The notes under the pieces were generated by a model. The model searched no databases. It worked only from the letters and a program-made list of their open reading frames with translations, and was not told where the DNA came from. Positions 1-5,278 of a stretch of 6,704 nt of DNA are shown piece after piece; the first letter of the stretch is position 1; the number at the start of each line of letters is the position of its first letter. The position numbers and the translations under genes are program-made. Source of the stretch: MKRK01 sp001896915 (GTDB lineage Bacteria > Bacillota > Clostridia > Oscillospirales > Acutalibacteraceae). The stretch is taken from positions 1 to 6,704 of the forward strand of contig CALJJF010000255.1 of the NCBI GenBank assembly GCA_937973935.1. Direction: 5' to 3'.

Positions 1-10
1 GAGGAGCAAT

Positions 11-40
11 GTCAACATAAATTTTTAATTTTTTTAAAAA
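11..40 (-). promoter_or_regulatory. Possible leftward promoter cut by window edge (-35 plus A/T-tract)
   Basis: Read on the minus strand, a TTGACA hexamer lies at 16-11. It is directly preceded by phased A- and T-runs (about 17-40) that resemble an UP element. The matching -10 would fall outside the window, so it cannot be confirmed. Strong UP-element promoters often drive rRNA, tRNA or other stable RNA genes, but the downstream gene is unseen. Confidence 0.35.
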
Positions 41-142
41 ACTTATTTTTTGCTCTTTTCCGACTGAAAAAGCCGGGCAGATACTATAGTTTTTGGGGAT
101 AACAACAGTATTATTGCCGTTTCTCCCATTGTTTAGACAGTA

Positions 143-173
143 AATGCGAAAACGGCAAAACCGCTTTCGCATT
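143..173 (-). terminator. Strong hairpin just after tRNA-Glu, possible terminator without a U-tract
   Basis: A 13-bp stem (143-155 with 161-173, one G-U pair) and a 5-nt loop start 6 nt after the encoded CCA end of tRNA-Glu. The position fits a transcript end. However, the next bases in the leftward direction are not T-rich, so it may be a processing or 3'-end stabilising structure rather than a classical intrinsic terminator. The inner part of the stem can also pair with a downstream segment at about 117-123, giving a competing fold. Confidence 0.4.
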
Positions 174-179
174 ACTACT

Positions 180-254
180 TGGTGACCCGGACGGGAATCG
201 AACCCGTGTTACCGCCGTGAAAGGGCGGTGTCTTGACCGCTTGACCACCGGGCC
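180..254 (-). tRNA. tRNA-Glu (anticodon TTC)
   Basis: The gene folds as a full cloverleaf: a 7-bp acceptor stem (254-248 with 190-184, one G-U pair), a T-arm with the GGTTCGAATCC consensus, and an anticodon loop at 223-217 reading TTC at 221-219. The discriminator base is A at 183 and the CCA end is encoded at 182-180. It lies 5 nt behind tRNA-Met, so the two are transcribed together from the promoter at 370-399. Confidence 0.97.
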
Positions 255-259
255 GTAAA

Positions 260-336
260 TGGTAGCGGTAATTGGATTTGAACCAATGACACTCCGGGTA
301 TGAACCGAATGCTCTAGCCATCTGAGCTATACCGCC
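260..336 (-). tRNA. tRNA-Met (anticodon CAT, elongator type)
   Basis: The cloverleaf is complete. Its acceptor stem GGCGGTA pairs with the 3' strand at 270-264, the anticodon CAT is at 302-300, and CCA is encoded at 262-260. The body closely resembles the elongator tRNA-Met of Bacillus-type bacteria. The first pair is G-U and not the C-A type mismatch of initiator tRNA, and the anticodon stem lacks the three consecutive G-C pairs of initiators. A tRNA-Ile with lysidine-modified CAT is a less likely alternative. Confidence 0.93.
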
Positions 337-343
337 ATATTAC

Positions 344-363
344 CGCTCCTTTTTAGCGGAGCG
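344..363 (-). other. 5' leader hairpin of the tRNA-Met/Glu transcript
   Basis: CGCTCC at 363-358 pairs with GGAGCG at 349-344 around an 8-nt loop. The predicted start of transcription, about 7 nt after the -10 box, falls near 363, so the transcript would begin with this hairpin. The tRNA starts 7 nt further on. A role in 5' end protection or RNase P substrate presentation is inference. Confidence 0.45.
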
Positions 364-369
364 TTATAC

Positions 370-399
370 ATTATAATATACCGACCTTCTGTTTGTCAA
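370..399 (-). promoter_or_regulatory. Sigma-A promoter of the tRNA-Met/tRNA-Glu operon
   Basis: On the minus strand there is a perfect -35 TTGACA at 399-394 and a perfect -10 TATAAT at 375-370, separated by 18 bp. It sits in the gap between the transglutaminase-like gene and tRNA-Met. It therefore gives the tRNAs an independent start even if the gene upstream reads through. Confidence 0.85.
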
Positions 400-431
400 C
401 AAGTTTTTATAAGTTATTTCAACATTTTCTT

Positions 432-1649
432 TTATTCGTTTTTTTCTAAGAGAAACGCCTTGCTTCCTTTGATTCCCCCAACCCAGAATTCCTTGACTCT
501 GTACTTCTTTTCGACTTCCTTATTATATTGCTTGATGACCGGTTCTATATACGTGCTGCTGAACTTTGCCAGATCTTCCGGCAGTGTTCTGTTATAGTTC
601 TCTCCGAAAATAAACTGCAGCTTATTGATACCCTTGGGGATAGAGCGTTTCATTGCTTCTTTGATCACAGTTTCAAATTCTGCATTCGATGTGATATAGG
701 TTTTGTTCACCACACCGTAGTTCCTCTCAGTGGAATTGCACACCGGTAGTGACATGTTTTCTTTGCCGATCTCATGATCTGCCTTGATATAGTTGTCCGT
801 CACATTAAAGTACGCATGGTAGCCGGCGTCGCTGGTGTCGTTCCATGTGGAGTCCACATGATACCATTTGCCGTTTATTTTTACCACATTCCAGATATGA
901 CCGATTTTGTCCGCCGTGCCATAAACCAAACCGTTTTCGATTCCCGCATAATATAATAAAAGCTGATATGCCCTGGTATATCCGTCGCAGACAGCGGTTC
1001 CCGTTACCAGAGCATTGTAAGCCGTATAAGACAGATTGTCTTCTTTGGTTTCGTCCGCAGTGGCTTGGTCGTAGGTGACATTCTCCACCAAGTAATCGTG
1101 AAGCACAAGCTCTCTTTCATATTCACTCATCCCGACTGTCAGTTTTCCCAGTGCTTTTTGAACGGCAGCGTTGAATTTTTGTTGCATGCCTTCTCTTTGT
1201 TCTTCGCTCACCAGATAGTCGGTGTTGCTTTTCCCATTGTTGTTTTTGAAAAAAATCTTCATGTTTCCATTGCTGCTTGCAAGATAAGAATATTCCTTTG
1301 ACATCCAAAAATACTGGGGATAGTCATCCATCACTGCATTGTATGCCAGAGAAACATCATCGATTGTAACTTTTCCGAGAGACGCATTGTCGTCCATATA
1401 AAACACGGCACGCTCGATTTTTTCATATGCCGATTTTTGGTTATCAGTCAATAAATTTCTCATCCGATAGCTTGTTTCCTCTACCGGCGTGTAGCTGCCC
1501 TTTTGCAACGGCGCAACTGTGCTCCTGACAGCCGTTGTCTCTTCTGTCTCCAGAATGCCTTCTTTGATTGCGTCAATATAATCACAGGCGGTCATCTGCA
1601 TGCTTATGATGATGACAAACATTATACAAACAACTTTTTTGATATACAT
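432..1649 (-). CDS. Transglutaminase-like domain lipoprotein
   Basis: This 405-residue protein is predicted to be anchored on the outer face of the cytoplasmic membrane. Residues 1-21 form a lipoprotein signal peptide (KK followed by a hydrophobic stretch), and MTAC at 19-22 serves as lipobox with Cys22 as the lipidation site. A transglutaminase-core fold of the papain-like type spans about 175-275. Its likely catalytic triad is Cys221 in GTAVCDGYTRAY, His251 in GHIWNVV and Asp266 in WYHVDSTWND. The first 170 residues and the last 120 have no family I recognise. The start is supported by an AAAAAAGGGGG ribosome binding site about 9 nt upstream. Family members act as cysteine peptidases or cross-linking enzymes at the cell surface, but the substrate here is unknown. 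A gap of about 200 bp separates it from the lipoprotein gene upstream, and I see no terminator before the tRNA promoter downstream. Confidence 0.9.
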   Translation of the reverse strand: MYIKKVVCIMFVIIISMQMTACDYIDAIKEGILETEETTAVRSTVAPLQKGSYTPVEETSYRMRNLLTDNQKSAYEKIERAVFYMDDNASLGKVTIDDVSLAYNAVMDDYPQYFWMSKEYSYLASSNGNMKIFFKNNNGKSNTDYLVSEEQREGMQQKFNAAVQKALGKLTVGMSEYERELVLHDYLVENVTYDQATADETKEDNLSYTAYNALVTGTAVCDGYTRAYQLLLYYAGIENGLVYGTADKIGHIWNVVKINGKWYHVDSTWNDTSDAGYHAYFNVTDNYIKADHEIGKENMSLPVCNSTERNYGVVNKTYITSNAEFETVIKEAMKRSIPKGINKLQFIFGENYNRTLPEDLAKFSSTYIEPVIKQYNKEVEKKYRVKEFWVGGIKGSKAFLLEKNE

Positions 1650-1674
1650 GCAGTTTTTACCCCCTTTTTTACTT

Positions 1675-1703
1675 ATTATAAGATTGCATAGACGAAAAAT
1701 ACA
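1675..1703 (-). promoter_or_regulatory. Weak candidate promoter of the transglutaminase-like gene
   Basis: A perfect TATAAT (1680-1675) lies about 26 nt before the start codon. The hexamer at -35 spacing (TGTATT) matches the consensus poorly. The 200-bp gap upstream (1650-1850) otherwise shows no gene and only short, weak inverted repeats. Confidence 0.25.
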
Positions 1704-1850
1704 TAGTCAGTATTTAAAAAACGATAGTAAACCTGCCGCTAAAAACATGATCCATTCTTTTTTAATCACAATCACAAGCAGTATCCGTTATTTGTTGTAG
1801 AGAAAACAGAGCCCAAATATCGAGAAACCATATGCACAGAATGCATCCGC

Positions 1851-2063
1851 TTATTTTCTTCTATACCACAAAACACCCGCAAAAATTACGAAAACCGCAA
1901 TAACAGCCACAAAAAAATAACGATCGATCAAATGCGAGACAATATATTGATAGGTTGGCCAATCGGCACCCCCGATGATCCCGACGCCCGACTCAGTGCG
2001 ATCCGAACATCCGGTAAGCAACAATAGCAAAGCCCCATTCAGTCCGGCAATAATTCTTTTCAT
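1851..2063 (-). CDS. Mini-lipoprotein with IIGGADxPT motif and C-terminal TM segment
   Basis: This is a 70-residue protein. Residues 1-18 are a lipoprotein signal peptide with lipobox LTGC and lipidated Cys19. Next come a short hydrophilic linker, the motif GIIGGADWPT (28-37), and a single hydrophobic segment at about 49-66 capped by WYRRK. The sequence IIGGADGPT is a hallmark stretch of the beta subunit of sodium-pumping decarboxylases (oxaloacetate, methylmalonyl-CoA and glutaconyl-CoA types). Here Gly is replaced by Trp and the rest of that large membrane protein is absent. Short Clostridia proteins with the same motif exist and are often mislabelled as decarboxylase subunits. I chose the ATG at 2063 because GTGGAG lies 9 nt upstream and the signal peptide begins properly there; a GTG 15 bp upstream is an alternative. 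It is 43 bp downstream of the four-TM gene. Function is unknown. Confidence 0.75.
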   Translation of the reverse strand: MKRIIAGLNGALLLLLTGCSDRTESGVGIIGGADWPTYQYIVSHLIDRYFFVAVIAVFVIFAGVLWYRRK

Positions 2064-2106
2064 AACTCCGATCTCCACGACGGTCTTTCGTTATAGATGA
2101 AACGCT

Positions 2107-2514
2107 TCATATTACGTCTTTTTTACTTTCATCAATAACATATAATATTGATGGCATCATTACTGCTACAATTGGTATGTAGCATAAATTCACATTGAAT
2201 ATCTCTCTGAATCTAATCAATGAAATGATAATAGTAGCAGCAACACCTGATGTGAAAAACAATGATGTTTTCAGCGCAAGCTTCTTTATGCCCCGATTTT
2301 TGACCATTTGCATAGCACCAATGATAAATGTTGCAATCAGGGCAACAACCGTTAGCGCAATTACAAAAAGATAGACAATGCCAATGTAATGAAATATTGT
2401 TTGAAATGGTTCACCCCTTAAAACAAATCCCGTCAAAGCCAAAACCAACATTACCGCCGTCAGCACACCAAATACAATGAAATTTAACCTTATCGCTTTT
2501 TTGAAATATATCAT
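2107..2514 (-). CDS. Four-TM membrane protein of unknown family
   Basis: The 135-residue, very hydrophobic protein has four predicted membrane helices at about 10-32, 41-69, 81-101 and 108-127. A basic cytoplasmic loop (KNRGIKK) sits between helices 2 and 3, and the tail is charged (DESKKD). No catalytic motif is visible and I do not recognise the family. The ATG at 2514 is preferred because AAGGTGAGG ends 6 nt upstream; an ATG at 2520 and a GTG at 2526 in frame fall inside or next to that ribosome binding site. It lies 77 bp after the two-TM gene and 43 bp before the mini-lipoprotein, so these three are likely co-transcribed. A structural or transport-accessory role is only a guess. Confidence 0.7.
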   Translation of the reverse strand: MIYFKKAIRLNFIVFGVLTAVMLVLALTGFVLRGEPFQTIFHYIGIVYLFVIALTVVALIATFIIGAMQMVKNRGIKKLALKTSLFFTSGVAATIIISLIRFREIFNVNLCYIPIVAVMMPSILYVIDESKKDVI

Positions 2515-2591
2515 ATGCATCCTCACCTTCCGCTATTTCCGGTATGTATTTTATTTCATTTTTACTGCAATCCATCGCCATTCCTTTTAAA

Positions 2592-3299
2592 CTAATTTGT
2601 TTCCGGTATGCCGCCTGTTTCCTCATGAATCAGCTGCGAAATCCCACAGCTTGTCATATTGAATAAAAACCCATCGTCTCTATAGCGCTTTATTGCTCTG
2701 ACAAGACCGGGCAGAAACGCAATCAAGAAAAACATGCTGATCAAAATAATCCAAAAAGGAAGCTCGTTCGGTTCGTCGGTGATGTTAATGACCCCCACCA
2801 AAATCCAGAAGCCGAGAGAGCACAAGCCTGCGTCCAGCAAAAAGCCCGCAAGCAGTGTCCATAGTGCCAGATTTCGCCGTTCCTTTTGATGCGCCTTCTT
2901 TATCCTCTCGCTGTCTGCAATTGTATGCTGCATGGAAGCAGGCAAACAGGAGGGAACAAAGCAATGATAATAACAATGGGGTTCGCTGTCCTTGATGTAA
3001 TGGGTAAGAATGATTTCATCCATATCGGACAAACAATGAAAGGCATAGGCTGAACAAACCGCCATGTGATAAGCATGCTGTTGTTTTAGTGTCATGTAAT
3101 ATGACAGCTTTTCATAGCCGTGTTGAAATTCGGGTTCACAAACACGGCTCCCATAGGTATGCTTTGTATATAAATGGAGTAGCCCTTCCTCCGAACAAGC
3201 CACAGACACTCGTTGATTGGGTTTTATAGTCTTTTCATTCCCGTCCCCGGTATGAAACAACATATCCAGTTCGCTCTGGTTGATGAGGAATATATACAT
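2592..3299 (-). CDS. Two-TM protein with an N-terminal soluble region, unknown family
   Basis: The protein has 235 residues. Residues 1-140 look soluble and are rich in His, Cys and Tyr (for example HCYYHCF around 108-114). They are followed by two membrane helices at about 145-172 and 180-202 and a short tail after the basic stretch RAIKRYRDDG. There is no signal peptide, so the N-terminal part is probably cytoplasmic. The start is backed by AGGAG 9 nt upstream and by a good promoter at 3364-3392. It is the first gene of a probable three-gene membrane operon. I do not recognise the family and no enzyme motif is evident. The His/Cys enrichment might suggest metal or redox chemistry, but no spacing matches a known site. 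Confidence 0.7.
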   Translation of the reverse strand: MYIFLINQSELDMLFHTGDGNEKTIKPNQRVSVACSEEGLLHLYTKHTYGSRVCEPEFQHGYEKLSYYMTLKQQHAYHMAVCSAYAFHCLSDMDEIILTHYIKDSEPHCYYHCFVPSCLPASMQHTIADSERIKKAHQKERRNLALWTLLAGFLLDAGLCSLGFWILVGVINITDEPNELPFWIILISMFFLIAFLPGLVRAIKRYRDDGFLFNMTSCGISQLIHEETGGIPETN

Positions 3300-3363
3300 A
3301 GATTACTGCTCCTGTCTGAATATCTTTTCACTCTATCCCGTATTTTTGCTCACTTATTGAATT

Positions 3364-3392
3364 ATTATATCACCAATATCCTTGTATTTCAA
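3364..3392 (-). promoter_or_regulatory. Sigma-A promoter of the leftward membrane-protein operon
   Basis: On the minus strand TTGAAA (3392-3387) and TATAAT (3369-3364) are spaced 17 bp apart. Transcription would start near 3357, leaving a leader of about 55 nt before the start codon at 3299. The 3300-3658 gap contains this promoter and a separate rightward one, so the two transcripts diverge. Confidence 0.7.
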
Positions 3393-3507
3393 ACCCCAAT
3401 AGCAACTATCAATGACGTCCAATTCCAAGAAAGTTTATAATTTGTTATTTCAAACAATTCCTTGTGTTTTTACAATTATTTTAGTGATTAAAATACACTT
3501 TTTTAGA

Positions 3508-3536
3508 TTGACATTTATTAACATTTATGATATGTT
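3508..3536 (+). promoter_or_regulatory. Promoter of the ricin/CHAP-like secreted protein gene
   Basis: A perfect TTGACA (3508-3513) and a partial -10 TATGTT (3531-3536) are spaced 17 bp apart. The spacer consists largely of two adjacent 10-mers, ACATTTATTA and ACATTTATGA (3511-3530), which could be a regulator site. Start of transcription near 3543 leaves a leader of about 115 nt. Confidence 0.6.
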
Positions 3537-3658
3537 TGAATCATGAAAAACAGAGCTCATGTTTTCTACCAAACAAAAAATCGGGACGTAGGTGATAATG
3601 AACAAAAAATAATAAAATCCGAACACACCAATTCTATTTATTAATTGGAGGACAAAAG

Positions 3659-4714
3659 ATGTTAAAAAAACTGCTTAAATCTAAAAAAATCATAGCACTA
3701 TTTATAGTAATCTGTGTCTTAACTACGACATTGTCAGCAAAGATCAGTGCTTCTGCAGCCACCTCTGGGCTTTCGACAACAACAACAATCACAAGCGGAG
3801 CGGTATATTATCTACGCAATGTGAACAGCGGCCATTACTTGGATGCCGAGCTTTCCGGCAATAACAATGTTATTCAGTATACACATGTCGGCGGTTTAAA
3901 TCAATCATGGAGAATAACGTCAGTAGGCAGCGGTTATTATACACTGGAAAACCAAGACTCATATTACCAATCCTATGGAAGAAAGATGTTAAGTGTAAGC
4001 ACCGTAAACAACAATTCCGATTTATACTATAAAACTGCTGGATTGAATACACAGGAATGGAAAATCATTGCCAATGGTGACGGATCTGTACGGTTGGTCA
4101 ACCGATGGGGAGAAATCAGCAATCAAGTACTGGAGGTTCAAGACGCCTCTTCAAGCTCCCCTTATAATGTGCAGAGATTTGTATGGAAAAACATTAGCTG
4201 TCAAAAATGGTATTTGGAGAGAATTCCTTCAGAATCCATTTCGCCTCTAAAAACAAAATTTCCACAAGGTAGATACTGGAACCATGCCGGAAGTTCAACA
4301 AACAATCCGAACGGGACAACTGACACTCCCTGCAATCACCATGGTAGTTGTGATTATGACGGTTCCTGTGGCTGTAATAGTTATTCAAGTGCAATTCAAT
4401 GTATGGGATTTGCATACAAGCTCGGATATGATACATACGGTTCTGACCCCCGATATTGGACAACAAAAACAACCGCAAACACCGGTGCACCCGCATATAA
4501 CATTCTGTTTCAAGTTAAGCCGGGTGATATTATAAGATTTAACGGCCATTCTATATTTGTCACCGGGATACAATCTGACGGTGTAACCATTGTATATGGG
4601 GAGTGTAACTATGACGGTCATTGCCGCATTCGTTGGGGCAGCACAAAAAATATAGCTGATATAGCGCCTACTTTTGAAAATTTACGGGTAGCACCGTATG
4701 TGTTGATAAGCTAA
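3659..4714 (+). CDS. Secreted ricin-type lectin with C-terminal CHAP/NlpC-like cysteine peptidase domain
   Basis: The 351-residue protein starts with a classical signal peptide (KK, hydrophobic core to about 26, cleavage likely after ASA near 33). A Thr/Ser linker follows. Residues 47-188 form one beta-trefoil ricin lectin domain whose three repeats end in QxW motifs: QSW at 82, QEW at 132 and QKW at 182. From about 200 the chain resembles CHAP/NlpC-P60-type cysteine peptidases or amidases. The candidate nucleophile is Cys248 in AIQCMGFAYKL and the candidate base is His297 in FNGHSIFVTGI; Glu315 or Asn317 in VYGECN may be the third residue. A Cys-rich stretch at 225-239 (C225, C231, C237, C239) may form disulfides or bind metal. 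This layout suggests a sugar-binding exported enzyme acting on peptidoglycan or glycoproteins; the activity is inferred. GGAGG 7 nt upstream sets the start. The gene is monocistronic, divergent from its left neighbours and AT-richer than the enolase side. Confidence 0.88.
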   Translation: MLKKLLKSKKIIALFIVICVLTTTLSAKISASAATSGLSTTTTITSGAVYYLRNVNSGHYLDAELSGNNNVIQYTHVGGLNQSWRITSVGSGYYTLENQDSYYQSYGRKMLSVSTVNNNSDLYYKTAGLNTQEWKIIANGDGSVRLVNRWGEISNQVLEVQDASSSSPYNVQRFVWKNISCQKWYLERIPSESISPLKTKFPQGRYWNHAGSSTNNPNGTTDTPCNHHGSCDYDGSCGCNSYSSAIQCMGFAYKLGYDTYGSDPRYWTTKTTANTGAPAYNILFQVKPGDIIRFNGHSIFVTGIQSDGVTIVYGECNYDGHCRIRWGSTKNIADIAPTFENLRVAPYVLIS

Positions 4715-4733
4715 CACCATTTTATATAACATA

Positions 4734-4790
4734 TAAATAATAGTAATACGGCAGTGGGATTTTTTCCAACTGCCGTATTACTATTATTTA
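4734..4790 (+). terminator. 22-bp perfect inverted repeat after the lectin gene (terminator-like)
   Basis: Arms 4734-4755 and 4769-4790 are exact reverse complements, giving a 22-bp stem with a 13-nt loop that contains TTTTTT. It begins 19 bp after the stop codon, so it probably ends or protects the transcript. There is no separate U-tract after the stem. The outer half is AT-rich on both sides, so it might work in either direction. Confidence 0.6.
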
Positions 4791-4844
4791 GAGTGTGCAA
4801 TAAAAAATATGTTTACATATGCTCCATTCTTATTTATGGGATAA

Positions 4845-4898
4845 CAAAAGCAAAAACACTCGTATAAAAAGGAATTATAGTTTTATAGACGCGAGTGT
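4845..4898 (-). terminator. Outermost leftward terminator of the tRNA-Tyr repeat array
   Basis: On the minus strand ACACTCG-type arms (4898-4892 with 4862-4856) and an inner TATAAAA/TTTTATA pair (4887-4881 with 4869-4863) form a long hairpin. It is followed by a T-rich tail, TTTTTGCTTTTG. The tail is nearly the same as the one after the terminators inside the 140-bp repeats, although the hairpin sequence differs. Confidence 0.6.
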
Positions 4899-4983
4899 GA
4901 TTCCATCGTCTTGCTTTGCAAGCCGCGAGCTTCGGTTCTCTCTGCGGAGAGAACCTCGTTCGAACCCTACTCGCTCCATCACA
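4896..4983 (-). repeat. 88-bp palindromic element, copy 1
   Basis: The element has ends TGTGAT and ATCACA as 6-bp terminal inverted repeats. Inside are GCGAG/CTCGC arms (4925-4929 with 4970-4974), a 9-bp hairpin with a TGCG loop (4934-4955) and a small CTTGC-TTT-GCAAG hairpin (4910-4922). It also has a T-arm-like GGGTTCGAAC on the minus strand. It has no coding signal. It resembles REP- or MITE-like short mobile or structured repeats seen beside tRNA genes in Clostridia; that family membership is from memory and unverified. Confidence 0.6.
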
Positions 4984-5016
4984 AAAGCAAAACACCCGCC
5001 GGGATTTGGCGGATGT
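4981..5016 (-). terminator. Duplicated tRNA-operon terminator, copy 1
   Basis: A 9-bp stem (5016-5008 with 5000-4992), a 7-nt loop and a TTTTGCTTTT tail read leftward. It is an exact copy of the terminator next to tRNA-Tyr, displaced 140 bp downstream, so it acts only on transcripts that escape the first one. Confidence 0.75.
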
Positions 5017-5035
5017 TTGTTTTGGTGGGAGCGGG

Positions 5036-5123
5036 TGTGATTCCATCGTCTTGCTTTGCAAGCCGCGAGCTTCGGTTCTCTCTGCGGAGAGAACCTCGTT
5101 CGAACCCTACTCGCTCCATCACA
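5036..5123 (-). repeat. 88-bp palindromic element, copy 2
   Basis: This copy is identical to the one at 4896-4983. It lies directly after the first terminator behind tRNA-Tyr, and its distal end touches the duplicated tRNA tail fragment at 5023-5037. Confidence 0.6.
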
Positions 5124-5156
5124 AAAGCAAAACACCCGCCGGGATTTGGCGGATGT
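5121..5156 (-). terminator. Intrinsic terminator of the tRNA-Pro/Thr/Tyr cluster
   Basis: Starting 6 nt after the CCA end of tRNA-Tyr, ACATCCGCC pairs with GGCGGGTGT (9 bp, one G-U pair) around a 7-nt loop, followed by TTTTGCTTTT. The 3' arm GCGGGTG could instead pair with CACCCGC in the tRNA-Tyr 3' end. Unfolded tRNA precursors might therefore compete with the terminator; this is inference. Confidence 0.85.
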
Positions 5157-5162
5157 TTGTTT

Positions 5163-5247
5163 TGGTGGGAGCGGGTGGATTCGAACCACCGAAGTCGACG
5201 ACAACAGAGTTACAGTCTGCCCCCTTTGGCCACTCGGGAACACTCCC
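5163..5247 (-). tRNA. tRNA-Tyr (anticodon GTA)
   Basis: This 85-nt class II tRNA has a long variable arm. Its acceptor stem GGGAGTG pairs with 5173-5167 (one G-U pair), the anticodon GTA is at 5213-5211, and the T-arm is GGTTCGAATCC. The discriminator A is at 5166 and CCA is encoded at 5165-5163. It follows tRNA-Thr by 31 bp without a clear promoter of its own, so it is probably co-transcribed with it. Its last 15 nt are included in the tandem repeat. Confidence 0.97.
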
Positions 5248-5278
5248 ACATATCAATATGAAGTTGTAATCAATAAAG

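Larger units (their letters stand above)
4895..5177. repeat. Exact 140-bp tandem duplication (two copies plus 3 bp)
   Basis: Positions 4895-5037 are identical to 5035-5177, a period of 140 bp with no mismatch. In the tRNA-Tyr sense each unit runs: last 15 nt of the tRNA including CCA, terminator hairpin with T-tail, then an 88-bp structured element. The intact tRNA exists only once, so the first copy carries a tRNA tail fragment at 5023-5037. The perfect identity indicates recent duplication or ongoing homogenisation. Open reading frames across this region on both strands are artefacts of the repeat and tRNA. Confidence 0.97.

Noticed and set aside
260..336. Initiator tRNA-fMet
   Set aside because: The first acceptor pair is not mismatched and the anticodon stem lacks three G-C pairs, so the elongator type fits better.
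1650..1850. Possible hidden gene in the 200-bp gap
   Set aside because: Frames on the plus strand here overlap the transglutaminase-like gene or lack a ribosome binding site; only weak inverted repeats are seen.
2411..2626. 71-codon frame on the minus strand between the two membrane-protein genes
   Set aside because: It overlaps both genes in another frame and has no ribosome binding site or recognisable composition.
4802..4822. Leftward ATATG-TAAA-CATAT hairpin followed by T6
   Set aside because: The stem is only 5 bp and all A/T-rich, too weak to call beside the better terminators upstream.
4895..5177. CRISPR array
   Set aside because: There are only two long tandem units with identical content and no unique spacers.
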